A stretch of 64,000 nucleotides of DNA from NCBI RefSeq assembly GCF_014898815.1, contig NW_026515434.1, forward strand, positions 23,445 to 87,444. The letters are read 5' to 3'. A program made the position numbers and the translations under genes. This document shows positions 20,792 through 31,699 of the stretch, one piece after another. The notes under the pieces were generated by a model. The model did no database searches, was not told the DNA's origin, and saw nothing but the letters and a program-made list of their open reading frames with translations. Source of the stretch: Panonychus citri. Its lineage: Eukaryota > Arthropoda > Arachnida > Trombidiformes > Tetranychidae. Every line of letters starts with the position of its first letter. Position 1 is the stretch's first letter.

Positions 20792-22527
20792 TTCCTGCTG
20801 AATTCAAGGAGAAAAATGTTGCAGTTTCGGCGAAAAAGGGAAATCTCTTGGAATTAACTTGTTCAGCCGATGGAGATCAACCAGTGACAATCAAATGGTT
20901 CAAAGATTCAACTCCAATTGATAAAGTCGATCCCTCGAGATATTCAATCACCGATGCTCCAAATAAAGAAGGAACTAAAAGTATCATGACCGTTTCATCA
21001 GCTGATGTGAAAGATGATGGACTTTACCATTGTTTTGCTGAAAATTCGTTTGGAAAAGATGAGAGGAAAATTCGAGTAACCATAATTGAACCTCCACCTG
21101 CACCTACGAATTTCGCTGTTCAACAAGTTTGGTCTCGAACTGTCAGTGTCTCTTGGTCCAGGCCACCAGAAAGCAAAACATCAATTCTCAGCTATTTGAT
21201 TAGATATTGGAAAGTTTCATCAACCGGTGTTAACGATCGTCTCAATGAAGTCAACATTTCATCTTCGTTAACTCTTTACTTTATCAAAGACTTGGAACCA
21301 GGAAGTAGTTATGAATCAACTATAATTGCGATCAACGAAGTTGGCCTTGGAGTACCATCGGCTAAGATTTCATTCTCTACTGGAGAAGAGGAACCCACAG
21401 GTGCACCCGTTGATCTCGTCGTTGTCTCAAGAGGCCCGACAACGGCTCGATTAGCTTGGAGATCACCACCGAAAAACACTTGGAATGGAAAATTGATCGG
21501 ATTTTATGTTGGTTATCGACTTTTCGATGATTACAAGACACCACATTCATTCCGAACGGTTTATGTGGGCGAATCTAATTCTTCCCATCATGAATTCTTT
21601 CTCACATCTCTGCTCAAAGGAACCAAATATTCAATCATTGTGAAATCCTACAATTCTGCTGGAACTGGACCAGAAAGTCAAGAAGTTACCGTTGAAACTT
21701 TAGCTGGCGATGTTCCATCATCACCTCGATTATTCGTTTCAACGGCTACAATTGACTCGATCACCTTAGGCTACTCATTACCCTCTAACGCTGCAAACAA
21801 GCAAATTCAAAATCTCGATTTACACTTTAAAGAAGGAGATGATTCTTCTTGGCGGGAAATGGATTTTTTCGTTGACAGTAAAGAGATTGGTGAATATACC
21901 TTATCTGCTCTAAATCCTGATACTGTTTACACCGTTTACCTGACGGCATCAAATGAGAATGGTGTTTCAGATCCTAGTCCAATAATTAAGACAAGAACAA
22001 GTCGATCACAGCGCGACAATTTTGCTAATTTTGGTTCAATTTTTGATCCAGCTGGAAATGGACAGTTTGGTGATTATCGAGATTTTGTCTCTATCTTATC
22101 AATCATCATCGCCGTTGCAATTATCATTATCGTAATAGTTTTCGCCTTCGTTTATGTTAGAAAAGCTCAATTAGAGGCGGAAACAAAGCCAAACTTTGAA
22201 TTTGCTTTAGCCTCTCAAACGGGTACTCTTGCTTTGAACAAATCGATTCCCAATTTTGGAACAGAAAGACGATTCCATGATTCAGACAATACGAAACCCT
22301 TGATGCATGGAACTATGACCTTGGATCATGGTAATCAATACCCCGTCTCGTATTCAAATCTACCTACAGAGAGTGTAAGTTGAAAAAATTTATGCACTTT
22401 AATTATCTTTCATTACAATTGATTGAACCTCTAATCGATGAAATTTACTAATAATGACCTTTTTCATTCTTAACAGAGACATTCAAAGTTGGTCGATCCA
22501 TCACACATTTACGATTTTCCTCGATAA
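20792..22527 (+). CDS. sDscam: sDscam constant region (Ig3, FNIII x3, TM, cytoplasmic tail)
   Basis: Exons are 20792-22374 and 22477-22527 (stop TAA at 22525). The first encodes 527 residues after the split Val. Ig3 (about 1-102) has LELTCSADG and GLYHCFAENSFG. FNIII-1 starts at PPPAPTNFAVQQVWSRTVSV, FNIII-2 at TGAPVDLVVVSRGPTTARL and FNIII-3 at GDVPSSPRLFVSTATIDSI. The transmembrane helix is FVSILSIIIAVAIIIIVIVF, followed by RKAQLEAETK and a tail of about 95 residues ending SHIYDFPR. This is shorter than classical Dscam (no Ig4-10 or extra FNIII), matching the chelicerate sDscam-beta layout. The phase-1 acceptor fits every cassette. Confidence 0.92.
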
Positions 22528-23980
22528 TCAAAACATTACAAGCTGAAATTATCAACTGATTCCATTTAATTACAATTACAATCAACAATAATTGTAATCG
22601 ATTTGCTTTCGTCTTTGCATTAGTATAATCATCATAACCTATTGCGATTTCATTAAGTCGGTTTCTTATATTTCATCGATAGATTTTCACAATTATTATT
22701 AAGGTTAATACTTATCAACACAACACAACTATTAGATTGAATTTCATTTTAATTGAATTAATATTACTATATACGCATTAATTAACAATTAACTGTTGAT
22801 ATCTAATCAATAACTTACATTCAATTTTCACCAATTTGTCAACTTTTTAATTCTTTCATTTACTCAATTTGCATTCTATTGATTGGTATTATTTAATTAA
22901 AAAGATCTCTGTCTCACTATAATCTCTGTTTAATTTTTCAACTCTAATGGAAAATTTTGAGCTGTCTTGACTGCCAATTGATCGAGCTATTGGAGTTTCA
23001 ACGATACTTAATTGTCATATTTCAATATCAAGGTCATTCTGCTAGGAAAAGGTCAGTGATAACACTTCACAAACTTTCTAAATAATTCCGACTGTTCTGC
23101 CATATTTAAGATGCATTTAGTCAGATATGCAATTGTGTAAAGTTTTGGTGCCATGAAAGTTAAATTTCATGGCTCTTATCCGAAGGAATATAATTATTTT
23201 AGGATATTCGCCATAGTTCCAGCTAAAAGTAACATCAAACTTGCATTTTCTAAAAGAAACTAATTTGGCAAGAGAAAAGAGACAATTAAATTGTGGTTAA
23301 GTAATATTGTTAATAAATTTAACATGCAAACTAACTCACGGTAACAAATTGAAAATATGTTAACGGGAACATATCACCGATGTAAATTCCGATAACTGGA
23401 CCACCAATGCGTTCAAGTAAACTCAGAACCTTTGGGAATAAGAATATTTTAATTAACAAATCTAATATCAATAGTTTTATCATTCGTTATGATGATTACC
23501 TTAAAATTTGGACGATTTTCAATCTCTGTTAAATTGTTGATACTTTTCTCAATTATCAAATGAAATGTGTGATATGTTTGATGTGTCTTGAGAATAATAG
23601 TCATTTAAATATTAATCCAATTAATTATTGATACATGATTACAGTAATTAATTGTATTATAAATATTACCTATCGAGCAAGGTAAAATACGTCCTTGCAT
23701 CAATTTTTCTCGATCTTCATATTAGGAGTACTGGGCTTAGAGACGGGCGATTATTCAGTAATCGATTAGATAATTTCTCTCTCTTTCAACAACAATAAAA
23801 AAGCAGCAATAACAAAATCAACAATAAAAACAATTATTACAACATTGAATGATAATTTAATCGTCATTTAATAAGTAAAGGTAGAGAGAGATATAAATTA
23901 AATTTTAATCTATTTTATTCTCTCAAATATTTCTCAATTAATTATTAATTTGTAACAATTTTGTTTTAATTTTGTCATCA
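22528..23980. other. 3' flank of sDscam, intergenic
   Basis: No exon recognised. The piece at about 23006-23039 is closely similar to 24545-24578 (both contain ATTGTCATAT and ATATCAAGGTCATT), showing a dispersed repeat family. Confidence 0.45.
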
Positions 23981-23983
23981 AAC

Positions 23984-24534
23984 ATGAGTGTCGTGAGTCG
24001 TCATAAAAAGTTTTCTTTCTACAATGTTCTTTGTTTCAACTATTGGTATTTGAAACCAAGTGAAGATTCATTCGAAGATCTTGAATCTTTTAAAAATTAT
24101 ATCCAATGTTCTCCAAAGTTTATCGAATTGAGCTCAATCACCGAATTCGTGAGGATTAATATGGATCAAGTCGAAATACCGCTATGCCATGCTTCTGTCG
24201 AAACTTTCAAGGCTGTTTGTGATGAAACAATTTCTTCTTACGGGAAGTGTGATGCTATTCCAGTAGAAATTTGTTTTTATCGTCCGCCGGCTGCTAACTG
24301 TGTTGATCTAAGTGCTCCAGCTTTGTGTCGATTAGTTGTTCCCTTAAGATGACACATGGTGATTTTGTTTACGACCACGAATTCGATACCATAAATGGGA
24401 AGGTGATTGTTGTCAAGGTACCTGATTCCGTTCCTGATTTTTTATACAGGGCATTTCACCAAGTTTCCAACAAGTTTTTCTCAAATAACTATTTTGTTTT
24501 TGAGTGTCTAGACCCCATACTCGAGTTATGGTAG
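23984..24534 (+). pseudogene. Unknown gene, two overlapping frames (frameshift near 24325-24352)
   Basis: From ATG 23984 a frame of 122 residues (MSVVSRHKKFSFYNVLCFNY to LCRLVVPLR) stops at 24352. A second frame overlapping it (open from 24325) continues for about 60 residues (MTHGDFVYDHEFDT to YFVFECLDPILELW) and stops at 24534. No plausible intron or slippery heptamer joins them, so a single-gene origin with a frameshift is most likely. I do not recognise the family. A faint resemblance of the second part to the autophagy protein Atg5 C-terminus is too weak to name it. Confidence 0.45.
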
Positions 24535-24565
24535 TTTGGGCCATACTCAATTGTCATATTAAAAT

Positions 24566-24803
24566 ATCAAGGTCATTTGGTGGTCACAATCGAATTCAGT
24601 TGCAATCATTAGGCTCCATACGAGTTTACAACTTCTTGACATTTTAGTTGCAGAGATATATCGGTTTTGACGCGAAATCCTTTTAATTCAACTTTCATCA
24701 ATTTGCTCTTAAGAAAGAGCGTAAGAGTCAAAAAACATTTTTGATTTAGGTACATTTTGGTTTTTTAAATTTGAATAGATTGTGACCACCAAATGACCTT
24801 GAT
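24566..24803. repeat. Foldback repeat with 26-bp perfect arms
   Basis: Arms 24566-24591 and 24778-24803 are perfect inverted copies containing TCAAGGTCATTTGGTGGTCA, and weaker similarity continues outward on both sides. The left arm belongs to the same family as the sequence at 23006-23039. Confidence 0.65.
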
Positions 24804-24834
24804 TATTGGCATTTCAACCATAATTGCGACCTAC

Positions 24835-25567
24835 CGTTTCGGAGTTCTCAAACCATTCGATAACATTTTCATTGATTTACCACTAAAGTATGCGATATGA
24901 GTCGGTAGATTAGGTAAGGTCACATTGTTAACTCTTCGTGGTAATGAAGCTTTAGGTTCATCAGGTTGCACTTGTTCTTTATATTGATAGTGTTGGCAAC
25001 CAACATTGGTAACTCTAAAAAAATATGAAGATGAGGATGACGAAGATGATGATGATGGAGATGAGGATGAAGATAAAGAAGATGATGATAAAAATATAAC
25101 TGAAATTGTATTAGTTAGAGTGGGGATCTTATCCCATCAACATTAACATGAACAAAATGAATAAATTGTGAATTCTTTTAAAAGGTGAACTAGAGGTCAC
25201 ATAAGTTTACAACAATTTGGTCCGTCGAAAGCCGGATTCGGCAGTCTTTTTTAAAACGCTAGTGAATAAATAGTATATGCGAATATATTACAATTAACTC
25301 AGTAGTAGTGAAAGTACACAAGATTCACCCCATGTGACACATCATTTAATAGACAATTTTTTTGACAATAAAATACGAGCAATTATTAATACAATGTGAC
25401 ACATCATTCGAATGGAAATTTAATGGAGATTTTTTTGATGGATTTATTTAATTTATTTATTGTTAATATATTTTTCCCCTTTATTCAAAACCTTTTATGT
25501 TTACATTTTCTTAATTAAAATGAATATAATGATTAATTTCGCTCCCAAAAGTTAACTAACTCGTCAT
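24835..25567. other. Intergenic with a GAT/GAA microsatellite and a dispersed repeat
   Basis: GATGAGGATGA-type repeats lie at about 25026-25096. The stretch 24975-25235 is recognisably similar, inverted, to 27010-27235 (shared AAAAGGTGAACT and TTTGGTCCGTCGA blocks). No gene seen. Confidence 0.5.
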
Positions 25568-26351
25568 CTAATCTAAAAGCATCAAAATAACGACGATTTT
25601 TATGGATTTTCGAATCGCTAAAGTGACTCTCATTAGCCTGGGATAGCGGTTCGTTAATTCAACGAGAGATAAAAGAAATCCAACATATGCTGGTGTATAT
25701 GTTATTTGACCTATCATACGATCTGTCCACTGGGCGATTGTTTCATTTGTTTGAGATATGTCCATACTTATGAAACGTCCTAATCTCACGGCCAATATAA
25801 AGGGTGACGGTTGTTTCTTCTTGTTCGCAATTGACGGAAAACACTTCTGGCCTCTTCTAATGTTGCAATCGCAGAGATAACTGGAGCAGCACCCAAGGCC
25901 ATAGTTCGACGCATTCTACCAAAGAATCTTCTGGCCCTTGACAAATACCTGATTTCCGGGTCTTCGTTTTCATCTGAACTTTCACCGTTGCTTGTTAAAT
26001 TCTCTCTTTCTTTGTGACTGGTATTTTCAGGATCATGTTGTTGAGGTAAAGGTTGATAAGTGGGTCAATCGATGAAGACACAGTATTATCTTGTAGATCA
26101 CTGTCCTGCTCCTGTTCTTCTGGATCATCATCACCACGTAGCGGGATTAAATGGGCACCATTAGCAGGGTCGATAAAAAGACGTCTTTCTGCCATAGTCG
26201 TTGAACCGAACCCAGTGAATAGTCGATGACAGTTGGTGATGATGAAGCGGCGGGCATTAACACGGTTTTCTCTGACAACCATTAGAAGAAGACGATAGAG
26301 GAAAGAAGCGATCAGCATTGCAGAGAATGGGTTAAGGTTGACACGGGTCAT
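25568..26351 (-). pseudogene. Unknown gene broken by two frameshifts
   Basis: From ATG 26351 a frame starts MTRVNLNPFSAMLIASFLYR and runs to an acidic stretch (GDDDPEEQEQDSDLQD). Coding character then moves to a second frame at about 26070 (PTYQPLPQQHDPENTSHKER to RRFFGRMRRTMALGAAPVIS), and to a third near 25800 (RLGRFISMDISQTNETIAQW to the stop at 25568). Each change needs a single-base shift and there is no intron consensus. About 255 residues in all, with hydrophobic and Arg-rich segments. I do not recognise the family. Confidence 0.45.
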
Positions 26352-27251
26352 ATTTGTAATTAGAGTAAAGGGTGAAAAATAATTAACAAAGAAACTTTTA
26401 TAACGGTAAATAAAACAGAACGATGTAAAAATTCAAACTTTTAGACTCCGCCCACCTGCGTTTTAGAGTGCGCGTTGAATCTGCCAACATGTCAGTTTTT
26501 GTATTCGTTATATACCGGTACTGGTTTGGGTCAAAAAATTTTAAAAATATACATGACGTTTATATACATTGTCTCTGTAAAAAAATTACATAGAGAAGCA
26601 CTGTTCAACTAAATTTAGTACTTCTATATACAGTGGTTCATTAATTATAGTAAAAGACGAATAAAGTCTCATAAATAACACACTATAAGTACTCACCCGT
26701 TGTAGCTAGAGTCTTAATTTTTTTCATAATAATACTTCATACCATAAGGTATAACATATATAAAAACCAAGAGGTAAAAGACATTAGTATTCATATACGA
26801 AAACTTCATTTTTACCCATAGAGCTCTATGGCGAAATCCAACTTTGAAGCCCTGTATCTCAGGAACTAGATCTTTCCGCATATACAAACTCGCACATAAT
26901 ATGTAGTTTGACATGAGCTATATGTACAAAAAATTTCAGGTCTCTAAACGTGCGGACCTAATCCGAAGTCCAGCCATTAATTTTTATTAACTAATATTAA
27001 TGCACTCATCACTTGCCGTTATCCGGCTCGACGGACCAAATAAAGGCTTATTGCCTTTGAGTTCACCTTTTAAAACAATATTCACTTTTTACTCATTTTA
27101 TTTTATTCATGTTGTTGTTTTTGGGATGAGATCCCTCTCTAATCTAAAATTACATTTTTCATTTCATCCTCATCTTCATCTTTATTTAGATGTTGGAGTT
27201 GGCATCAGTTAGGTAGCCAACAACCATGAAAGTGGGTAGAACACATTATAA
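26352..27251. other. Intergenic, dispersed repeat at its 3' end
   Basis: No gene recognised. 27010-27235 is an inverted, diverged copy of 24975-25235. Confidence 0.45.
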
Positions 27252-27253
27252 TA

Positions 27254-27798
27254 CAGGGCAATTCAGCTTCTTTTACCGATTTTTTGCGATTTTCTCAGCA
27301 ACTAAGTGTCATAGAGACATGATACTTGAGTGGTATGAGTTTGAGCGATACTTGTTTGTCATATCAAAAGATCAAGGTCATTCAGGTCATGGGTGAAATA
27401 ACGCGTTTCAAGGTCATCTGAAGGTGCTACAGTTATTCTTCACATTTTTTAACCCTGAAAAATGAGTTTAGAGATCGTTGTTACAGATCTTGAGATATTT
27501 GAGTTTATTTGAATAACTGTTGAAAATCTTCTATTCAATTAATTTATCTTAACGTGCAAAGCAAAGCTCATAGAAACCTCAAAACTTGTCAGCAGTATAA
27601 CTGAATATTCTTTTTTGTTGAATTACCTTCAGATGACCTTGAAACGCGTTATTTCACCCATGACCTGAATGACCTTGATCTTTTGATATGACAAACAAGT
27701 ATCGCTCAAACTCATACCACTCAAGTATCATGTCTCTATGACACTTAGTTGCTGAGAAAATCGCAAAAAAAATCGGTAAAAGAAGCTGAATTGCCCTG
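27254..27798. mobile_element. Foldback MITE with about 172-bp near-identical arms, TA-flanked
   Basis: Left arm 27254-27425 and right arm 27625-27798 are inverted copies differing mainly by two extra A in one homopolymer. The ends are CAGGGCAATTCAGCTTCTTT, with TA on both outer sides (27252-27253, 27799-27800). The roughly 200-bp loop is not coding. The near identity of the arms implies a recent insertion or ongoing conversion. Each arm contains two TCAAGGTCA sequences. Confidence 0.85.
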
Positions 27799-27800
27799 TA

Positions 27801-28270
27801 GTACTAGTAAAGGGGTAAGAAATAATGAAAATATTTGATTCAAAAAAGGCAAGTCATCGCCAACGAGTCTCACTCTCTTCACCGGGACTTCGTCATTTTT
27901 TTTGTGACAACATGTATATGGGTATTCGGGACTAAAGTTTTGCTACACTCCAGTCAACAAAAACAAGTTGTGCACAATTCCCGGTAGAGCTATCTATTGA
28001 TACTATTCAATGATCGAAGACACTTGTGTGACTCTGTAGCCAGGTCGATTCTGGTGCAAAAGATTGAAATTACATTTAAAAAATCAAGGTCATTACTCTT
28101 TGATTAAAATTAATAAATTAAGATTTTATCTCTCAAGAGTCAGAAAAGGTTGAAGAAAGCGTTGTGTAATACTAGGAGGAGTGAGAAAAAAAATGATACT
28201 TGTTAATACAAGTTGTTATATTGTATTGGTATTATGTGACACTAGTATTTTTGTTGCTAGAGAGGTAATA
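27801..28270. other. Intergenic, nothing recognised
   Basis: No exon or repeat recognised apart from one further ATCAAGGTCATT at about 28082-28093. Confidence 0.4.
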
Positions 28271-28299
28271 TTTATAATACAGTCAACAACCAGATAGCA

Positions 28300-29502
28300 G
28301 GACGACCAGATAATGGTACTACTTTTCTCAAATGCCTGAGAGTGAGTGACCCGACCCTCTTTCTTTTTCTCGTTCTCACTTGTTTTGTAAGAATAATATA
28401 TTGGGCAGGAGTCTCATGATCTGGTAGTTGACTGTACTTGAATAAATGAATTAAATACTTACCCTGATATGAATGGTCCCTGAAAGATAAACGATAATAC
28501 AAATTATAAATGTTACCTCGACCCCAAGACCAAAGACAAGAATATTGTTGAACAAATTGTCCTTCGGCATAGTAAAGGCCACATACAAAAGAAAATCCGT
28601 CCCAAAAGCAGCAAAGTTGTAGCCAAAGAAAAAAAAGTTTCGCAGTTGACTATCAATTGCATCTATTGCATTAAACAGTTGAATTTGTTCACTAACCAAT
28701 GAACGAATTAAATTAACGGGAATAACTGGTAATTTAAGTAGTCCACTAGCAAGTCGATCAACATAATCCAGTCGTAAGATTGTGTAAACAATTAATACGT
28801 AAATGTGAACAATAAGCCATAAAACCGAAATAACCGCTCCAACTGCAGCAATAAAAGTGGACACTGTCCATAAAAGGATAAACGCAAGTCGACTGGGTGA
28901 TGAGTAAGAAACTGGATTGTTAATAATTGAATAAGTGAATATAAATCCAAGAACTAGGATTGTTATGGGTGTAAAAAAGGTGAAAAACTGTCTCCCCAGG
29001 TAAATTCGATTTCGAAGTATTTTCAAGTCCCCTTGCGAAATATGGAGCATATCGGCTCGAAATCCATGTTTCTGAATATCAGCAAAATAACTTAACCATT
29101 TCATCTGATCCAATTGTTCTAACCAGTACGAGAATGTCCGTGAAACTCCAAGCATAATCGAACCAATCGCAATGACAGCATTCATGTGAAAACGCGTTTT
29201 GGTCCCATAGAAAATGTCACCAAGATAAAAGGATAACATATAATCAGAAGTTATCGATAATATGATAAGTCGACTCACTAAAATCCAATTGGCGATCTCA
29301 ATCAATGATGAGAAAATGAAATGACTCGAAGGATAATTAGTTAATCGTGAATATCCACCAAGACAAACTAAACCTTTTTGCCAAATTTTTCGAGAAAATC
29401 TAGATGATTAGTACCATCGAAAGGATTCACGATATCGCCAAAGATTTTACTGAACTTTGATAAGGCCTTAGCCTTTGGGACGAAATTGGTCAACTTTTTC
29501 AT
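28300..29502 (-). pseudogene. Multi-pass chemoreceptor-like (gustatory-receptor-type) gene with a frameshift
   Basis: ATG 29502 begins MKKLTNFVPKAKALSKFSKI and runs to about DGTNHLDFL. The coding frame then continues one step over (RKIWQKGLVCLGGYSRLTNY, about 29400-29330) and stays open through several hydrophobic helices to a GT donor after 28463 (YLSGTIHIR). About 340 residues with six to seven membrane spans (for example FFTFFTPITILVLGFIFTYS). The last exon is uncertain; a candidate acceptor gives an exon starting at 28335. Topology and length suit an arthropod gustatory-receptor-like protein, but there is no decisive motif. The frame change near 29395-29410 makes it a pseudogene or an assembly error. 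Confidence 0.5.
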
Positions 29503-29686
29503 CTCGTTGTTGAAGCTAATACAATAATAGCAAATGAGAGTAACTTAATTGTGCAAACAAATGTAAACTAATTGCGAATTATTCTTGCATTAATGATCAG
29601 TTTGATGAATAGTCTTGCTTAAGTGTCCATTGTTTAACCTCTTTGGATTATTGATCAAAAACGAAAACACGAAGTAAACAATTAAT

Positions 29687-29782
29687 TTACTCTCGTCTTC
29701 CTGGATGATTGACATTGTTATCGATTTCATTGGGAAAAGTTTCCGCATTAGTTTCAATGTCTACCGTTTCAAGAGCAAATTC
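29687..29782 (-). other. Possible terminal exon of the upstream DEG/ENaC gene
   Basis: After a good acceptor (TTGTTTCAG) a minus-strand frame reads EFALETVDIETNAETFPNEI and stops at 29687. It could be the cytoplasmic tail exon of the DEG/ENaC gene whose last large exon ends near 30293. The phase of that donor (1) does not match this frame (0), so the link is uncertain. Confidence 0.3.
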
Positions 29783-30292
29783 CTGAAACAATCTCAAAGA
29801 CAATGAATGTGTATTCATGAGAAATTAAGAGATTATTATTATTTAATCGATTTTAATATGAAGAAAAATTTTGATCATAAATATTTCAATAATTGAATTC
29901 AATTAATAGATGATTCGATTTGTTTTAAAGCTGTCAAATACAACTTTTGTTAATGAGCGTTTTTTACCACCAGTGGTTACATTTGATGAAATTATTGAGA
30001 GTAAAATGGGATTCGATGAATCTTTCACTGAATTTCGAGGTGCAAGTTCAAAAGGTGAGGATAATGTCTTCCAGCTCCCCGCAGGTAATTTTGTGATTAG
30101 ATTTGAGCATCCAGAATAGAAACCATTGGTATACTTTGAGGTTTGTGGCCAATATCGTGAGTCCATTTTATCGACAGCGGGTACACGTTTCGATGTTCCT
30201 TGTCCTTCATGTTAAAAAGCAAAAAAAAATCATTTCATTACATGTAAGTTTGAATAAGTCATCGATTCATTGTTTTCCGATATTTACCTGTG

Positions 30293-31648
30293 TAATTAGT
30301 TGGTAATCTGTCAAAAATTGAGAGCAAAGATAATCCAAACCAAAGTGATATTGATCCTCCAATGTAAGTAAAATATGCGATAAAATCAATCGCTGGAATA
30401 TGAATATATTTCACACCGTAGGCACGAGGGCGATTAACGTAAATCTTTGCATTATAGTTGGTTTGATTTCTGCGACTTGTGATGAAATTTTGATTCTTTG
30501 TCGAAAAGGTGACAATATAAGATGAACACTCGGGTTGAGCGCATTTTTTTGAGCATGTGTCCAAGGTTTTCAGAGGAATGCCCTTTCTCTTCGTAAACCA
30601 AAACCTGAAGGGAAAAAGGCTAGAGATGTATTGAATGCTGGAGCTGGTACATCAAGAGGCCAAGTTCCGCGTTCTTTAAGGAATAGGCTCTTTTCACACT
30701 CTTGGATACAAGCGGTTCGACCTAAAACACCATATTCTGAATAATCGGAACAATTAGTCTTGTAGGGAGGTTGAAGGAGACGAAATATGATTATTGAATA
30801 GTCCATAGTGAACTGAGAGTATCGATCAATGTCCAGGAGGAAAAGTCTTCCCTTTCTGTCCAAGGTATGTTACAACCAGAGTGCATGGCGAAAATGACCA
30901 CAGCTGATCCTTTGGAGGAAACTGAAAATTCAATAAGCTCACGTCCATCTTCACGATATTCTTGTAGTGGACTTGATGTTGAATTCCAAGTGAAATAAGT
31001 TGTACATCGACGGATAACATTATTTCGAGCCCAAGAAAGTGTCTCTCGAGGTTTAGAATAAACTGAACAAGGAACATTGACACAAAATGCTTTTGAATCG
31101 GAAGAAGATGAAGATGACCAAAGGGTTTCACTTGGTTTTATAAACCTACGATCACGAGAACACTTAACGGTACAATTTATCGAAACTTGACCGACAGTCT
31201 GACCTTCTCGAGCAATAATTCTGATCGGTGTTTCCAAGAAAATAAGCCTCAATTCATCAGGTGAATAATGATCTAAAACACGATCTGGATAGAGACGAGT
31301 AAAGGTTGACTTATCTTCCATATTATAATCCAGGCAAACGGTAACTCCAGGCATATAATAGTGATCTGCTTTACCGATAATTATGTTAACCACTGTATCA
31401 TATTGCAAGTAAATGTAATTAATCCGATAAACCTGCCATAAGAAGCCAATGATGGTCAAAACGTTATATAAAAAGCGATAACATTCAAGTGGCCTCAAAC
31501 CATTAGGTTCAATTGTCGATGGATCATTTAAAAACGATTGATTTACCTCCTTTCGATTGGTATGATGATGATTAGTTTGGACGATTTCCTTGAAGCTTTT
31601 AACTGAAGCTTCTTCAATTGTTTTGAAATAATTAGTTGATGACAACAT
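30293..31648 (-). pseudogene. DEG/ENaC (pickpocket-like) channel gene with two frameshifts
   Basis: Starts at ATG 31648 (MLSSTNYFKTIEEASVKSFK). TM1 lies around VLTIIGFLWQVYRI, followed by the cysteine-rich ectodomain. The protein aligns along its length with the intact gene at 32754-34334 (YSKPRETLSWARNNVIRRC, MHSGCNIPWTE). The frame shifts near 30825-30840 (before QPPYKTNCSDYSEYGVLGRT) and again near 30565-30575 (before TCSKKCAQPECSS). TM2 with GLS filter (LWFGLSLLSI) follows, and a donor after NYTG at about 30293. It would have been a sodium channel subunit. Two independent shifts argue for decay. Confidence 0.75.
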
Positions 31649-31699
31649 GATGATTAACACTCCTTGACCAGAGAGCACAATTAACATGAAGAAAAACAA

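Larger units (their letters stand above)
5464..22527 (+). other. sDscam: sDscam (beta-type) locus: 13 alternative 5' cassettes plus one constant region
   Basis: Thirteen units, each encoding a signal peptide, Ig1 and Ig2, are arrayed head to tail before a single constant part encoding Ig3, three FNIII domains, a transmembrane helix and a short cytoplasmic tail. All variable exons end in phase 1, so each cassette's last exon can splice to the constant acceptor at 20792. Every cassette has its own ATG and leader, implying a separate promoter per cassette rather than internal mutually exclusive splicing. This is the organisation described for chelicerate shortened Dscams, and it is analogous to clustered protocadherins. 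Ten cassettes look intact. Products should be homophilic cell-surface recognition molecules. Domain and exon calls come from the sequence; function comes from the family. Confidence 0.9.

Noticed and set aside
24309..24352. Programmed ribosomal frameshift joining the two frames of the unknown gene
   Set aside because: No X-XXY-YYZ heptamer or shift-prone stop context is present; a mutation is simpler.
24984..25100. GATGAGGATGA tract read as an acidic protein segment
   Set aside because: Simple microsatellite; no flanking coding frame.
29910..30119. Overlapping plus and minus open frames between the chemoreceptor-like and DEG/ENaC genes
   Set aside because: No splice context, no domain; probably intron or spacer of the DEG/ENaC gene.
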